Part shown: positions 53,401 through 62,639 of the stretch, piece after piece | Layout of the letters: each line of letters begins with the position of its first letter | Position numbering within the stretch: position 1 is the stretch's first letter | Assembly: GCF_014287815.1 (NCBI RefSeq) | Contig: NZ_JACOOQ010000008.1 | Location: forward strand, 41,235-105,234 | DNA from: Clostridium lentum | GTDB lineage: Bacteria > Bacillota > Clostridia > Clostridiales > Clostridiaceae | Reading direction: 5' to 3' | Length of the DNA stretch: 64,000 nt | Program-made: the position numbers and the translations under genes | Notes under the pieces: generated by a model | Told to the model about the DNA's origin: nothing | Database searches by the model: none | The model's input: the letters and a program-made list of their open reading frames with translations, nothing else

Positions 53401-54235
53401 TGATTTTCACTCCTTTAAAATGTTTATAATAAGGTTAACTATATTTCTTAACCTTTATATATCAAAGTCTATATGACCTAGCTTTTCCTTATGACTCAAT
53501 ATTTAATAATATTGATTTGTAATCAACTTCTAGATTCCTTGATTCAAAACAAGAATCCAAAACTTATTCATGCCATTCTTTAAGAAGAACATTTATTGCA
53601 ATGAATTGTGAACATTTTAGAACAATAACTTTACTATGTACTTTTTAATGTTCTAATGTTAAAGTTGACTAACTACGAGAGTTAGCTATTACGATATAAT
53701 AATTTAATTATATGTGATGTAAAATTAGAGCTACAAATATATGAAGTGAATTTAACCGGTGAACAATCTAATATTTCAAATTTAATAAGCTTACTGGATA
53801 AAATAGATACTTAGTCTAGCTAAAAAACTCAAAAATAAGTTTGATTCAAAAGCAAATTATAATATTAAGGTATTTTACATGTGTAGTTAAAAATAGACGT
53901 ATTACTAACTTATATTGATTAAAAACTCAGTTGTAGGAAATAAAAGATTCATTGCTAATCTAAGCACTTTGTTATCAGTTTTAATCGCCACAATCCTTAT
54001 AAATAAGATTAATATGCTTCGCTCCTTAGCAATCTTAAACGCATGAGTTAGATTTTTAATAACCAATATTCCGCATTTAATCTTCCTCATAGTAATAGTC
54101 TATATTTTTTACGTTACATTATTAGTAATTAACATCAAATTTTCTATTCATAATTCTTTCATTTATATTCAATTTTAAAAAATCAATTATGCCTATCTTT
54201 AATATTTATAGCTATAATAATTACTTTTATCTTAA
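53401..54235. other. Gene-free, apparently decayed region between lanT and lanC
   Basis: About 830 bases without an intact gene. A palindrome AAGGTTAA...TTAACCTT at 53431-53455 lies near the lanC start and may be an operator. At 53705-53813 a plus-strand fragment reads CDVKLELQIYEVNLTGEQSN and on to a stop without a start codon, which looks like a gene remnant. No known lan gene (lanI or lanP sit here in nisin-type loci) is recognisable. Confidence 0.5.
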
Positions 54236-54288
54236 AATAAGTAATTTAACACCTATCAATTAAAGAATAGGTCTAAACTACTTATTTC
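54236..54288 (-). terminator. Hairpin after lanT
   Basis: Arms AATAAGTA.TTTA.ACCTAT and ATAGGT.TAAA.TACTTATT form a long stem 14 bases after the lanT stop; the T-run is weak. Confidence 0.65.
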
Positions 54289-54303
54289 TAATATTACAAA
54301 TTT

Positions 54304-56109
54304 TTATTTTACAATTTTATCTTGCTTTATCCCCTCTAATTCATACATTTTTTTATATACAAAATTATTCTTTATTAATTCTTGATGAGTTCCATTACCA
54401 ACTATCTCCCCTTCATTCATTACAATAATTCTATCTGCTAACATGGCAGTTGACAATCTGTGAGAGATAAATATACCAATTTTATCTTCTGTCATTTTAA
54501 GAAACATATCTATAACTTCTTTTTCTGCTATAGGATCTAATGCTGAACTTGGTTCATCTAATATATAAAGAGAAGCATCCCTAAAAAACGTTCTTGCTAT
54601 AGCTATTTTCTGCCATTGACCACCTGAAAGTTGTCTTCCATCTTGGAACCATAATCCCAATTGTTCATCTAAGTTACTAATAAATGTGGCACTGGCTTTA
54701 TCTAATGCTTTTTTCATATTTTCATCATTATCTATACTTTCTATATTTCCAAATCCTACATTTTCCCTTACAGTCATCTCATACTTTGTGAAATCTTGAA
54801 ATAATACTGCTATACAATTTTTTAATTGTGCTTCATTATAATTATTAAGTGATATTCCATTATATAATATACTGTTTTCCTTTACTTCGTATAATTTAGA
54901 AATAAGTTTTACTAATGTGCTTTTTCCAGAACCATTAGCTCCAACAATAGCAACTCTTTCTCCTTTTTTTATATTAAGATTGATATTATTTAATACTACA
55001 TTTGGAGAATTAGGATATTTGAATGTTAAATTTTTAATATCTAAAGTTTCAATATCACTAATATTTTTTAATTCTTTATTTTCAATATTAAAATTTTCTT
55101 CTTCTAAATCTAAGAACTGAAATAATTGACTAATATATAGATTATTCTCATATAATGTATATACAGTATTTAATATTTCTTTACAGTTATTTTGAATTAA
55201 ATTCAATGCATTAATAAATCCTACAACATTACCTATCAAAATTTCTCCTATAAGGGCTGAATAAATTATTATAAATAATATAATTGATGTACATGCTTGT
55301 TGAACAAATTCAAATATAAATGTAAAAATAGATCTTCTTTTAAATAACTTTATATCTTGTTTAACAAACTTGCTATTAATACTATCAAATTTATTCAATA
55401 CATATTGGCCTATGCCATAAGATTTTATTTCCTTAAATGTATTATCTCTAGTTACTAAGTAAGATAAGTACCATGATTTTCTTTTATCTGTAGCTCTTTC
55501 CCAATTAATATTAAATTCCCTTTGACCTATTTTAAAAAAATATACTGAAAATGTTATTGGAATTAATACTAAAATGAGTAAAACCCAAGGCTTCCAATTT
55601 ATTATTATACTTACAGATGAAAAAAGTGTAACCATTGATGTTATAAGATTTAATATAGATAGAAATACTTGATATGGCCTATAGGAAGTTTCACTTTGAA
55701 CCCTTTGCAGCTTATCATAAGTTTCAGAATCCTCAAAATCTTTTAATGATAGCTTTATACATTTATTCATTATTTTATAGTTTAATTTATAATTAATTAA
55801 TGTTTGAAATTTATTTTGATAATACTCCATAATGGATCCAATAGTATCACTAAATAAGTTTGCGCATATATAAAATATAAAGGCAGCTAAAACTCTATTA
55901 AAATCTTTAGTTGTAATCATATTTAACAGGTATTGGGAACCAAATAAAGTAAATATAGGGCATATCCCTAAAATAATACTTAGGAAAATTATAATAAAAA
56001 AGCTCTTCTTGTGTACCTGCTTTATTAATTTAATTGTTTTAGGTATCATCTTTACTGCCTTTACTACATCTTTTAACGACACATTATCATTATAATCTTC
56101 TATATTCAA
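54304..56109 (-). CDS. lanT: Lanthipeptide exporter ABC transporter LanT
   Basis: Exports the modified precursor across the membrane. The 601-aa half-transporter has six membrane helices (about 35-310) followed by an ATPase domain with Walker A GANGSGKST, signature LSGGQWQKIAIARTF and Walker B LYILDEPSSALDP. There is no N-terminal C39 peptidase domain, so it exports the peptide with leader attached, as NisT and SpaT do. It follows lanB by 30 bases. Confidence 0.93.
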   Translation of the reverse strand: MNIEDYNDNVSLKDVVKAVKMIPKTIKLIKQVHKKSFFIIIFLSIILGICPIFTLFGSQYLLNMITTKDFNRVLAAFIFYICANLFSDTIGSIMEYYQNKFQTLINYKLNYKIMNKCIKLSLKDFEDSETYDKLQRVQSETSYRPYQVFLSILNLITSMVTLFSSVSIIINWKPWVLLILVLIPITFSVYFFKIGQREFNINWERATDKRKSWYLSYLVTRDNTFKEIKSYGIGQYVLNKFDSINSKFVKQDIKLFKRRSIFTFIFEFVQQACTSIILFIIIYSALIGEILIGNVVGFINALNLIQNNCKEILNTVYTLYENNLYISQLFQFLDLEEENFNIENKELKNISDIETLDIKNLTFKYPNSPNVVLNNINLNIKKGERVAIVGANGSGKSTLVKLISKLYEVKENSILYNGISLNNYNEAQLKNCIAVLFQDFTKYEMTVRENVGFGNIESIDNDENMKKALDKASATFISNLDEQLGLWFQDGRQLSGGQWQKIAIARTFFRDASLYILDEPSSALDPIAEKEVIDMFLKMTEDKIGIFISHRLSTAMLADRIIVMNEGEIVGNGTHQELIKNNFVYKKMYELEGIKQDKIVK

Positions 56110-56139
56110 TTTTTATCCTCCTCCTAAGCTAAAATATCA

Positions 56140-59100
56140 CTAATTTTTAAAATATTTTAATGCATATAAACAATGAGATGATAGTGCTCTAACTTTCTTT
56201 TCAAATTCTCTATCAATTCCAAATAACCTATTAAAATGTAAGTGAATTATGCTATCTAAAATTGATAACTCTGTTGATGAGAGTAAATTTTCTCGCACTT
56301 TATTTCCGTAATATCTTACTATCTCATGTCTTATATTTAAGATACCTAGAAGAATAACTCCTGAGTTTGTTTCTCTTAAGCCTTTCCAATTTTCATTACT
56401 ATTACATAATTTCATATATTCACTTCTATTTTTCTTAAAATCATCTCTATAATCAGACTGACTAACTTGTGAACGTAAATACTCAACTTGTTCTTCATAT
56501 TTAAGTCCAAAGCTTTCCATATAATGTATTTCTGAAATCATACCTATTAATTCGTTGCTAAAAGTAATATTTCCTTCTCTTTTTTGAGTTAATATATTCT
56601 CTGTTACTAAGCTATCAAAATAAAATACTTTTTCTGCAATGTCAATTAAATCAATTCCACCATAACGTTCTATTTCCCTATCATAAGAATCTAATGCAAA
56701 ATGAGTCATAAGACCTTCTTCTTTTAACATATCTAACCACCTTCTTAAATCTGGATAAATTTCCAAAAGTTTATTTTCTTTTCCATTAAGCCTTAAACGT
56801 ATATGCTGCTCTGGATCAACATATCTCATAAAGAAGTATTTTTCTATTTTATTATTCGTAACCAAGCTATTACAATATTCAGAAATATAATAAGCTATTA
56901 AATCATCTGCATTTGAACTTGTTCCATATAATTTAAGATAAATCCATTCATCAAAAGGAGCTTTAATACGTTTATTAGATAAACTACTTATATTATTCAA
57001 TTTTTTAGAAAACTTTGTTTGAATTATTTCATCCGTATTTGCTTTAATAAGTGGTATAACCAATTCACATGTATAATTATAATCTATATTTTTAACAATA
57101 TTACTCCCATCATATTCATATGAAGTTAGAACTATTTCTTCAAATGTATTTTTACATTCATTAAAAAGTATTTTTATACATTCTTCACTTTCACTATTTA
57201 GAAGAATTCTATTATCTGCAAAAGTCAAATAAACATATTTAGGCAAATTATATTGACTACAGTAATTTTTAAACATTTCTTTAAATTTATTAAATTCTGT
57301 TTTTTTAGTAATTTTCATATTAATTCTATTTAATTTCCAAGTTTCAGGTGTTATTGTGAAATTATTGTATTTAATGGCTGGAATATATGAAAAGTTCTTA
57401 TACACATCATTCCAGGGGAAATCATACCAAAGCCTCTTTCCTTCTAAACTTATGTCATATAAAAATCTAATAGCGTTAGGTGCAGCTTGAGGATTTAACA
57501 TATTATTCATTGTAATTAATAGTTTTTTATTTAATGTTTTACTTTTGGCATAAAACTGATTATTTTCTATTCCAATAAAAATATCATCTAATTTTAATCT
57601 GCTTATATTATCCTTGCAACCATTTGTAAATAATGAAATCTCATAATCACTTTCATGAATATTTCTAGTTACATTTGCATTTCTCACTTCATTTGGTAAA
57701 TATGATATTTCACATGTAACATATTCATCACTATTTTTAAGTTTTTTTATTTCATCATTTAAAGATTTAAAAAAGTCACTTGAATTATCCATCATATGCG
57801 AAAAACGCCCAAAACTTTTTCCTGCACTAGTTGAACCTAAATTAGGACCAATATAATACCTAAAATCTGTACTATTATACTCATTAACTTGACCTTTCAT
57901 TATTATGTTAACTTCTAATGAATCAGGAATGTTTTCATAGCTTATTTCTTCTATTTCCAACTCTTTAATTTCATTATCTTTTATTACGATACTATTTTCT
58001 TTATTTTTTATTGCATATAAATACTTTTCAATGAAATAATCACGCACATTATCATTTACAGATTTAGTAATAGCAATATCTAATGATCTATTATTAGATG
58101 GACGTTTATAATTAAGTGGACCACCTATTCCAATATCATTATCTAATAATTCTAATAAAGCTACTTCCCTATCTTGTCCATATTTTTCAACAAACTCTTG
58201 TTTATATCTTGATAAAAACGGTTCTGGATTTTCTATTGCCATAGACAATTTAAACAATATATTCATAAGATTATTTATTTCTGATATTATTTTCTTATTT
58301 ATTTTTTTTTCTTTTAAATTCAATTTTGTATCAACTTGTAATAGGTTTTTTACATTTGATACATCTTTCATTTTTTTACATATATCTAAATAAAGTTCTT
58401 CTCCTTTTCCAAAAAGAGATTTATTATATACATCTATCTCATTTTTAATATCTATTAAATCAGAAATTATAGGAATTTGGATTTTTAATTTTTTTAATTC
58501 ATTAATAATATAATCAAACTGATCTAACACTGTTAAAGGAGGTCTTAAATTTGAAATTAAATATTCCTTTTCAATTAATTGTTTTAAAAATTTTTCAATT
58601 GTTTCCTCATCAGCATTTGAATATTCATCCAATAATACCTGTTTTAATTTATTATATTCTATACAATCTTTAGCCAATTCATATGTTCTCATAAACGGTT
58701 TAGTAGCTCTAACACTTATTTCACCAATTCTATTATTATCTTCTTTTAGTGTAGAATGAATTAATAACGCTCTATTTCCTTTTATATAAATCCCATCATT
58801 TATTTTAAAAGTTAAAAAATCAAAATACTCATTTTCTAAATTCTTAACTATACTTACAATCCATTCTAAATCAGGCCTTGCAAATTTTTCAAAACTCTTC
58901 TCTTCACACAAAATTAAAGTTTCTTCATCAGTATATTCTCCAAAATCTACTCCTGAAAATAAACCAAATGGTGTAGGTCTAATACTCATTCTAATTAAAT
59001 ACTTATATATTGATTGAATAAAATAATCAAACTTTTTAATTTCTTTTCCATTACAAAAATCAATAAGTGTATTATACAGAGTTTTACTAGATACTAAAAT

Positions 59101-59256
59101 TGCTTCTCTAAAATTTTGATTACTGCAAATTTTAAATAATCTATCTTTTAAGTTATTTATATCAGTATCATTATCAAAAAAATCAAAATATTTATTTGAT
59201 GGAAATGTTGGTGTTCTAATCATAAAAGTATTTATAGTCTTATATAGATCTTTCAT
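56140..59256 (-). CDS. lanB: Lantibiotic dehydratase LanB
   Basis: Glutamyl-tRNA-dependent dehydratase that converts Ser and Thr of the core peptide to Dha and Dhb. The 1038-aa length matches NisB/SpaB. The N-terminal glutamylation domain runs to about residue 700 (RMSIRPTPFGLFSGVDFGEY, near 90-110, is the family signature RSTPFGLFxG); the C-terminal elimination domain (SpaB_C) shows DEWIYLKLYG and FFMRYVDPEQHIRLRL. Uses tRNA-Glu, charged by the GltX encoded in this window. AAGGGGATA precedes the ATG. Confidence 0.95.
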   Translation of the reverse strand: MKDLYKTINTFMIRTPTFPSNKYFDFFDNDTDINNLKDRLFKICSNQNFREAILVSSKTLYNTLIDFCNGKEIKKFDYFIQSIYKYLIRMSIRPTPFGLFSGVDFGEYTDEETLILCEEKSFEKFARPDLEWIVSIVKNLENEYFDFLTFKINDGIYIKGNRALLIHSTLKEDNNRIGEISVRATKPFMRTYELAKDCIEYNKLKQVLLDEYSNADEETIEKFLKQLIEKEYLISNLRPPLTVLDQFDYIINELKKLKIQIPIISDLIDIKNEIDVYNKSLFGKGEELYLDICKKMKDVSNVKNLLQVDTKLNLKEKKINKKIISEINNLMNILFKLSMAIENPEPFLSRYKQEFVEKYGQDREVALLELLDNDIGIGGPLNYKRPSNNRSLDIAITKSVNDNVRDYFIEKYLYAIKNKENSIVIKDNEIKELEIEEISYENIPDSLEVNIIMKGQVNEYNSTDFRYYIGPNLGSTSAGKSFGRFSHMMDNSSDFFKSLNDEIKKLKNSDEYVTCEISYLPNEVRNANVTRNIHESDYEISLFTNGCKDNISRLKLDDIFIGIENNQFYAKSKTLNKKLLITMNNMLNPQAAPNAIRFLYDISLEGKRLWYDFPWNDVYKNFSYIPAIKYNNFTITPETWKLNRINMKITKKTEFNKFKEMFKNYCSQYNLPKYVYLTFADNRILLNSESEECIKILFNECKNTFEEIVLTSYEYDGSNIVKNIDYNYTCELVIPLIKANTDEIIQTKFSKKLNNISSLSNKRIKAPFDEWIYLKLYGTSSNADDLIAYYISEYCNSLVTNNKIEKYFFMRYVDPEQHIRLRLNGKENKLLEIYPDLRRWLDMLKEEGLMTHFALDSYDREIERYGGIDLIDIAEKVFYFDSLVTENILTQKREGNITFSNELIGMISEIHYMESFGLKYEEQVEYLRSQVSQSDYRDDFKKNRSEYMKLCNSNENWKGLRETNSGVILLGILNIRHEIVRYYGNKVRENLLSSTELSILDSIIHLHFNRLFGIDREFEKKVRALSSHCLYALKYFKN

Positions 59257-59345
59257 TGTAATTATCCCCTTATCCTATAATATGTTGTTTTTCTAAAAAA
59301 TCTTATACTTTTATATTTCATAAAGTATAAACTAAGGTGCTTGTA

Positions 59346-59390
59346 CAAAAAGGCAGTAAAAAATATATTTATTCTTTACTGCCTTTTTTT
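59346..59390 (-). terminator. Hairpin between lanA and lanB
   Basis: Stem AAAAAGGCAGTAAA/TTTACTGCCTTTTT right after lanA. Partial read-through would give much more lanA than lanB transcript, as in other lantibiotic loci. Confidence 0.85.
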
Positions 59391-59404
59391 GCATTAAATC
59401 TTTA

Positions 59405-59575
59405 TTAACACTTAATACAAGAGTTACAAGATACACAAGAATTTTGTGTTATACACATTAATACTCCTGTAATACATCCTGGAGTACATAAAGATTTGCT
59501 AGTTATAGCTGGTTCCACCTTTTGGGCATCTACCTTTACCTTTACATCTAAATCGAAATCATTTAATTTTGCCAT
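59405..59575 (-). CDS. lanA: Class I lanthipeptide (nisin-group) precursor LanA
   Basis: A 56-aa precursor. The leader begins MAKLNDFDLDVKVKV; FDLD replaces the FNLD box that LanB and LanC bind. The core probably starts at ITSKSLCTPGC after VEPA, so its first 11 residues match the nisin lipid II-binding region (rings A and B) closely. ITGVLMC then gives ring C of one residue less than nisin. The tail, ITQNSCVSCNSCIKC, has four more Cys with Thr/Ser partners, unlike nisin or subtilin. Seven Cys in all. AAGGGG lies nine bases before the ATG. It is the first gene of the operon with lanB and lanT. Confidence 0.93.
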   Translation of the reverse strand: MAKLNDFDLDVKVKVDAQKVEPAITSKSLCTPGCITGVLMCITQNSCVSCNSCIKC

Positions 59576-59639
59576 TTCCCATTTCCCCTTTTCTTTTTAA
59601 TATATATTTTTTATTTTAATATTAACCATTTATACAGTA

Positions 59640-59681
59640 ATTATAAGTAATCATAATCTTAAAGCAAATTTAAAGTAAACT
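59640..59681 (-). promoter_or_regulatory. lanA promoter with tandem LanR-box candidate
   Basis: On the minus strand TATAAT is at 59640-59645. Upstream lie two 11-bp direct repeats, AGTTTACTTTA and AATTTGCTTTA (59671-59681 and 59660-59670); the second contains a poor -35 (TTGCTT) 16 bp from the -10. A repeat with helical-turn period over the -35 fits activation by an OmpR-type regulator. Confidence 0.65.
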
Positions 59682-59864
59682 TAACAATTATTAAGTATAT
59701 ATGAATGCCAAATAATTATTTATATAAATTAGTTAATAGAAAAAACTAATTTTTTTATATTTATATTTTAATATTCAAATATAATAATTTTATAATGTTT
59801 TTGAAATTTTAATAAAATTATGTGGTCTTATGTCAATATTTTGGACACAAAAAGTCAAACTTTT

Positions 59865-60740
59865 TTATGCTGCACTTCTAGCTAATAATTCACATTGATC
59901 TGGAGTCATGTAATTAATAGAAGAGTGTAGCCTTTTTCTGTTATACCAACCTTCAATATATTTAAAAATAGCCATATTAGCTTCTTCGAAGGTACGATAT
60001 GAATTTCTGTATATTTCCTCCTTTTTTATTGATGAATGGAAGGATTCTATACAAGCATTATCATATGGACAACCTTTTTTACTAAACGATTGTATAATAT
60101 TAAATTCTTTGCATAGCTTCTTTAAATCATTGCTAGTGTATTGAGATCCTAAATCGCTATGAAATATTAATTGCTTATTCTTATCTGGAGATTGGCTATA
60201 ATAAGCATTTTTTAAGGCTTTAACAACTAAATCATTAGTCATTTTCTTACCGAAAGCGTAGCCAATTATTTTTTTAGAATATAAGTCTAGAACTGAAGCT
60301 AAATAGCACCAACCATCTTTTATAGTATGAATATATGTAATATCCCCTACCCATTTTTCGTTAATAGAAGTAGTAGTAAAATCTCTTTTCAAAACGTTTT
60401 CTAAACCTTCTGCTACCTTTTTACTTGAATGAGGTTTGTATTTTTTTACAGTTATTGCATAAAGGCCAAGTTCAGACATTCGTCTTTGAACTCGCTTCAA
60501 CGATACATTGAAACCTTCTATACCAAGTATATAATGAATTCTAGGAGCACCATATATGCCTTTATTCTCTTTATATATCCTTTTAATTCCTCATTTTCTA
60601 GTTCTCTTGTAGATTTAGTTTTATCAAAAGATTTATAATATGTGCTTCTGGCTACGCCTAGAACGGTACACATAGTTTTAATATCATGCTTGTTTTTATT
60701 GTTATTTATAAATTCTATTACTTCATCTAATTTCTTGTTG
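59865..60740 (-). pseudogene. IS3-family transposase OrfB, frameshifted
   Basis: The rve/DDE part is open from 60500 to 59865 (211 aa): KWVGDITYIHT (first Asp), IFHSDLGSQYTSNDL (second Asp), NACIESFHSSIKKEE (Glu). The N-terminal part (VIEFINNNKNKHDIKTMC, GVARSTYYKS, then KENKGIYGAPRIHYILG) is present but in a different frame after about 60560, so the gene is broken. Confidence 0.85.
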
Positions 60741-61021
60741 CAAATATGGCCATAGCTTTTTTGGCTAAAGCCCGCCTTTGGTGTAATATTTCATTTTCCT
60801 CTTTAATTCTTACCATTTCTTTTTTTAAAACTTTTACTTCCTTTAATGTCATAACTTCATTTTCATCTACTTTAATTTCTTTTACATCTTTAATCCAGCC
60901 GTTAATTGTTGATTTTGCAATGCCATATTCGTAGACGATGCTCTGCTAAGCTCATTCCTGACTTAAATAATTCTACTATCATATCCTTATATTCTTGATC
61001 ATATCTTCTGCCCTTTTCCAT
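60727..61021 (-). pseudogene. IS3-family transposase OrfA, frameshifted
   Basis: Starts MEKGRRYDQEYKDMIVELFK at 61021, then loses the frame near 60945 and continues in another frame as VYEYGIAKSTINGWIKDVKE with the coiled-coil VKVLKKEMVRIKEENEIL. A short extra segment (HQRRALA) precedes the usual AMAIFATRN end. Confidence 0.8.
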
Positions 61022-61348
61022 AATGGACACATCCTTTCTTAACTAAATATTATTTTACTTAGTTCGATTTAATGTGTCCACTACTTTATACTAACATCAA
61101 TTATCTTATAGCCTTATTTTTAACACACTATTTAGATAGGCATACATGTCTTTTCTAGTTATTTCTTTATTTTCAGCCATTTCATTTACATCTCTTTATA
61201 TTCTTTACTAGTATTATCTAAAAATTATTGTTGTTCCTTAATTTCTTCAGAATATATTTTTCTTTTACTGTCCTTTTTAGATACATTATAAAATTCTTAT
61301 AATTTAAATGTATTATTAATATAAAAATTTAAAGGAGTAAAATAATAA

Positions 61349-61807
61349 ATGAGTAAAACAAATACAGGTATGTGTATAGTTGTATTATTTACAATAACAT
61401 GCTCTATACTATTATTAGGATGTTCTAGGATAACACAATTAATTGACACAGGGAAAAAAAATTTAGAAATAAGCAAAAACTTACCTGATTACACTCTTAA
61501 TGAAATCAACTTTAAAGAAATATCGATTAACGAAAAAATATATACTATTAACGAAGAATGCATAGATAAAAATGATTTAGATAAACCAATAGGGAAAGTA
61601 TCTAAACAATTTACAATTGACGAAAATAACAATATTTTAACAAAAGATGAATTAATGAAAATTTATGTTATTCCAAATGAAAAAAGTGAAGAAAAAAGAA
61701 TACATTTAAATTTTGGATTGATATATTCTATAAATAATGTTAATCCTAATGAATCTATTGCTATTAATGTTAATAATGAATATAAATTAGCTACTATTAA
61801 AAAATAG
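61349..61807 (+). CDS. lanI: NisI/SpaI-like lantibiotic immunity lipoprotein (LanI)
   Basis: A 152-aa lipoprotein with a type II signal peptide and lipobox LLLGC (Cys at 25). The mature part shows the NisI/SpaI pattern: INFKEISINEKIYTINEE, DKPIGKVSKQFTIDE, then FGLIYSINNVNPNESIAINV and NNEYKLATIKK, which parallels GEIHSIRG...FAVEINDDFKLATK of NisI. It has one such domain, about the size of SpaI. It would bind the lantibiotic outside the membrane. AAAGGAG precedes the ATG. Unlike in nisin loci it is divergent from lanA and separated by the IS3 element. Confidence 0.72.
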   Translation: MSKTNTGMCIVVLFTITCSILLLGCSRITQLIDTGKKNLEISKNLPDYTLNEINFKEISINEKIYTINEECIDKNDLDKPIGKVSKQFTIDENNNILTKDELMKIYVIPNEKSEEKRIHLNFGLIYSINNVNPNESIAINVNNEYKLATIKK

Positions 61808-61903
61808 AAAATGAAGATATCGTACTATGACCAAGGGAAAATAAGTAGATTTGTATGATTAGTTGATGATTTTAGAATAATATACTATATAAATTTTGAG
61901 ATG

Positions 61904-62100
61904 GGGCTGTATCAAAATAACTTTTTAGATTCTACCAAGACTATACCTAGCTGACCCTAGATAGCATGAGCGTAAAATCCTATAATAAATAAAGTTTTAA
62001 AAATAAAAGCTCCTAAACGGTTCCTTTGAAACGCTTAGAAGCTTATTATTTTTTACTATATTTATTATAGAGTTGGAGCCATACCATTCCCCTAACAACC
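61904..62100. other. Gene-free stretch with insertion-sequence-like end and hairpin
   Basis: GGGGCTGTATCAAAATAA at 61904 resembles the outer end of IS1182-type elements. An imperfect hairpin (AGCTCCTAA...TTAGAAGCT, about 62009-62043) with a T-run follows. No gene seen in 61810-62100. Confidence 0.35.
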
Positions 62101-62114
62101 CAAAGAAAAATATA

Positions 62115-62216
62115 ATTTAATTTTACAACTTTTTTACCTGCTTAAATACGTTTATTAATCATGTTTCTTTCCATTTTAGTTACAGCAAGCAATGTAGTTA
62201 AGAAGAATTTTCCCAT
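62115..62216 (-). pseudogene. Remnant of a serine recombinase
   Basis: A short frame reads MGKFFLTTLLAVTKMERNMI then NKRI, a stop, and AGKK. It matches the GKFFLTTLLAVAEMERxxIxERTxAGK helix of resolvase/invertase proteins. Only this part is left. Confidence 0.6.
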
Positions 62217-62436
62217 ACTAGTATTTTATAAAAGTCCAACATTAAGCACATATACATCTATTCATTTATTATATTCTATTTTTACAAATTCCCTTTTAAA
62301 TTTAAAATAGAATTTTAACTTAAAAAATAATACATTTCCATAACCTAAAACTTTTTTAAAATTTAATTTTCTATCAGAATTGAAGTCATATTTTTGCATA
62401 ACAAATACCATTTTTTCATACTAAATCTATAGCATT

Positions 62437-62471
62437 AAAAAGTACATAAAATGCGAGAATACGTACTTTTT
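62437..62471. repeat. Palindromic site upstream of the tyrosine recombinase
   Basis: AAAAAGTACATA, 11 bases, then TACGTACTTTTT: 12-bp inverted arms with one mismatch. Likely recombinase-binding (core) site. Confidence 0.65.
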
Positions 62472-62554
62472 AAACTTAATTCACTTTAATTCAAGTAAAT
62501 TCAATACTTTAAAGGCATTTAGCAAAGAATAATAAATTAAAGCAATAAACTTAA

Positions 62555-62589
62555 TACGTACTTTTTGTATTAACTTTTATGTACTTTTA
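62555..62589. repeat. Further recombinase-type arms in the promoter
   Basis: TACGTACTTTTT (62555-62566) and TATGTACTTTTA (62578-62589) repeat the arm sequence directly, overlapping the likely promoter (-10 TAAAATATAAT just downstream). Suggests autoregulation or accessory sites. 62220-62436 shows nothing else. Confidence 0.6.
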
Positions 62590-62639
62590 TAGTAAAATAT
62601 AATTAACATAATAATTATTAAAATTATTGGAGATATAAT

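Larger units (their letters stand above)
59831..61096 (-). mobile_element. Decayed IS3-family (IS150-like) insertion sequence
   Basis: Ends carry related inverted sequences: TGTCAATATTTTGGACACA at 59831 and TGTGTCCACTACTTTATACT on the other side (61073-61096). Inside are orfA and orfB with frameshifts. It lies between lanA and the putative immunity lipoprotein gene lanI. Confidence 0.8.

Noticed and set aside
53905..54090. 61-aa minus-strand frame between lanT and lanC as a small lan gene
   Set aside because: No ribosome binding site, no leader or lipobox, and no likeness to LanI or LanA.
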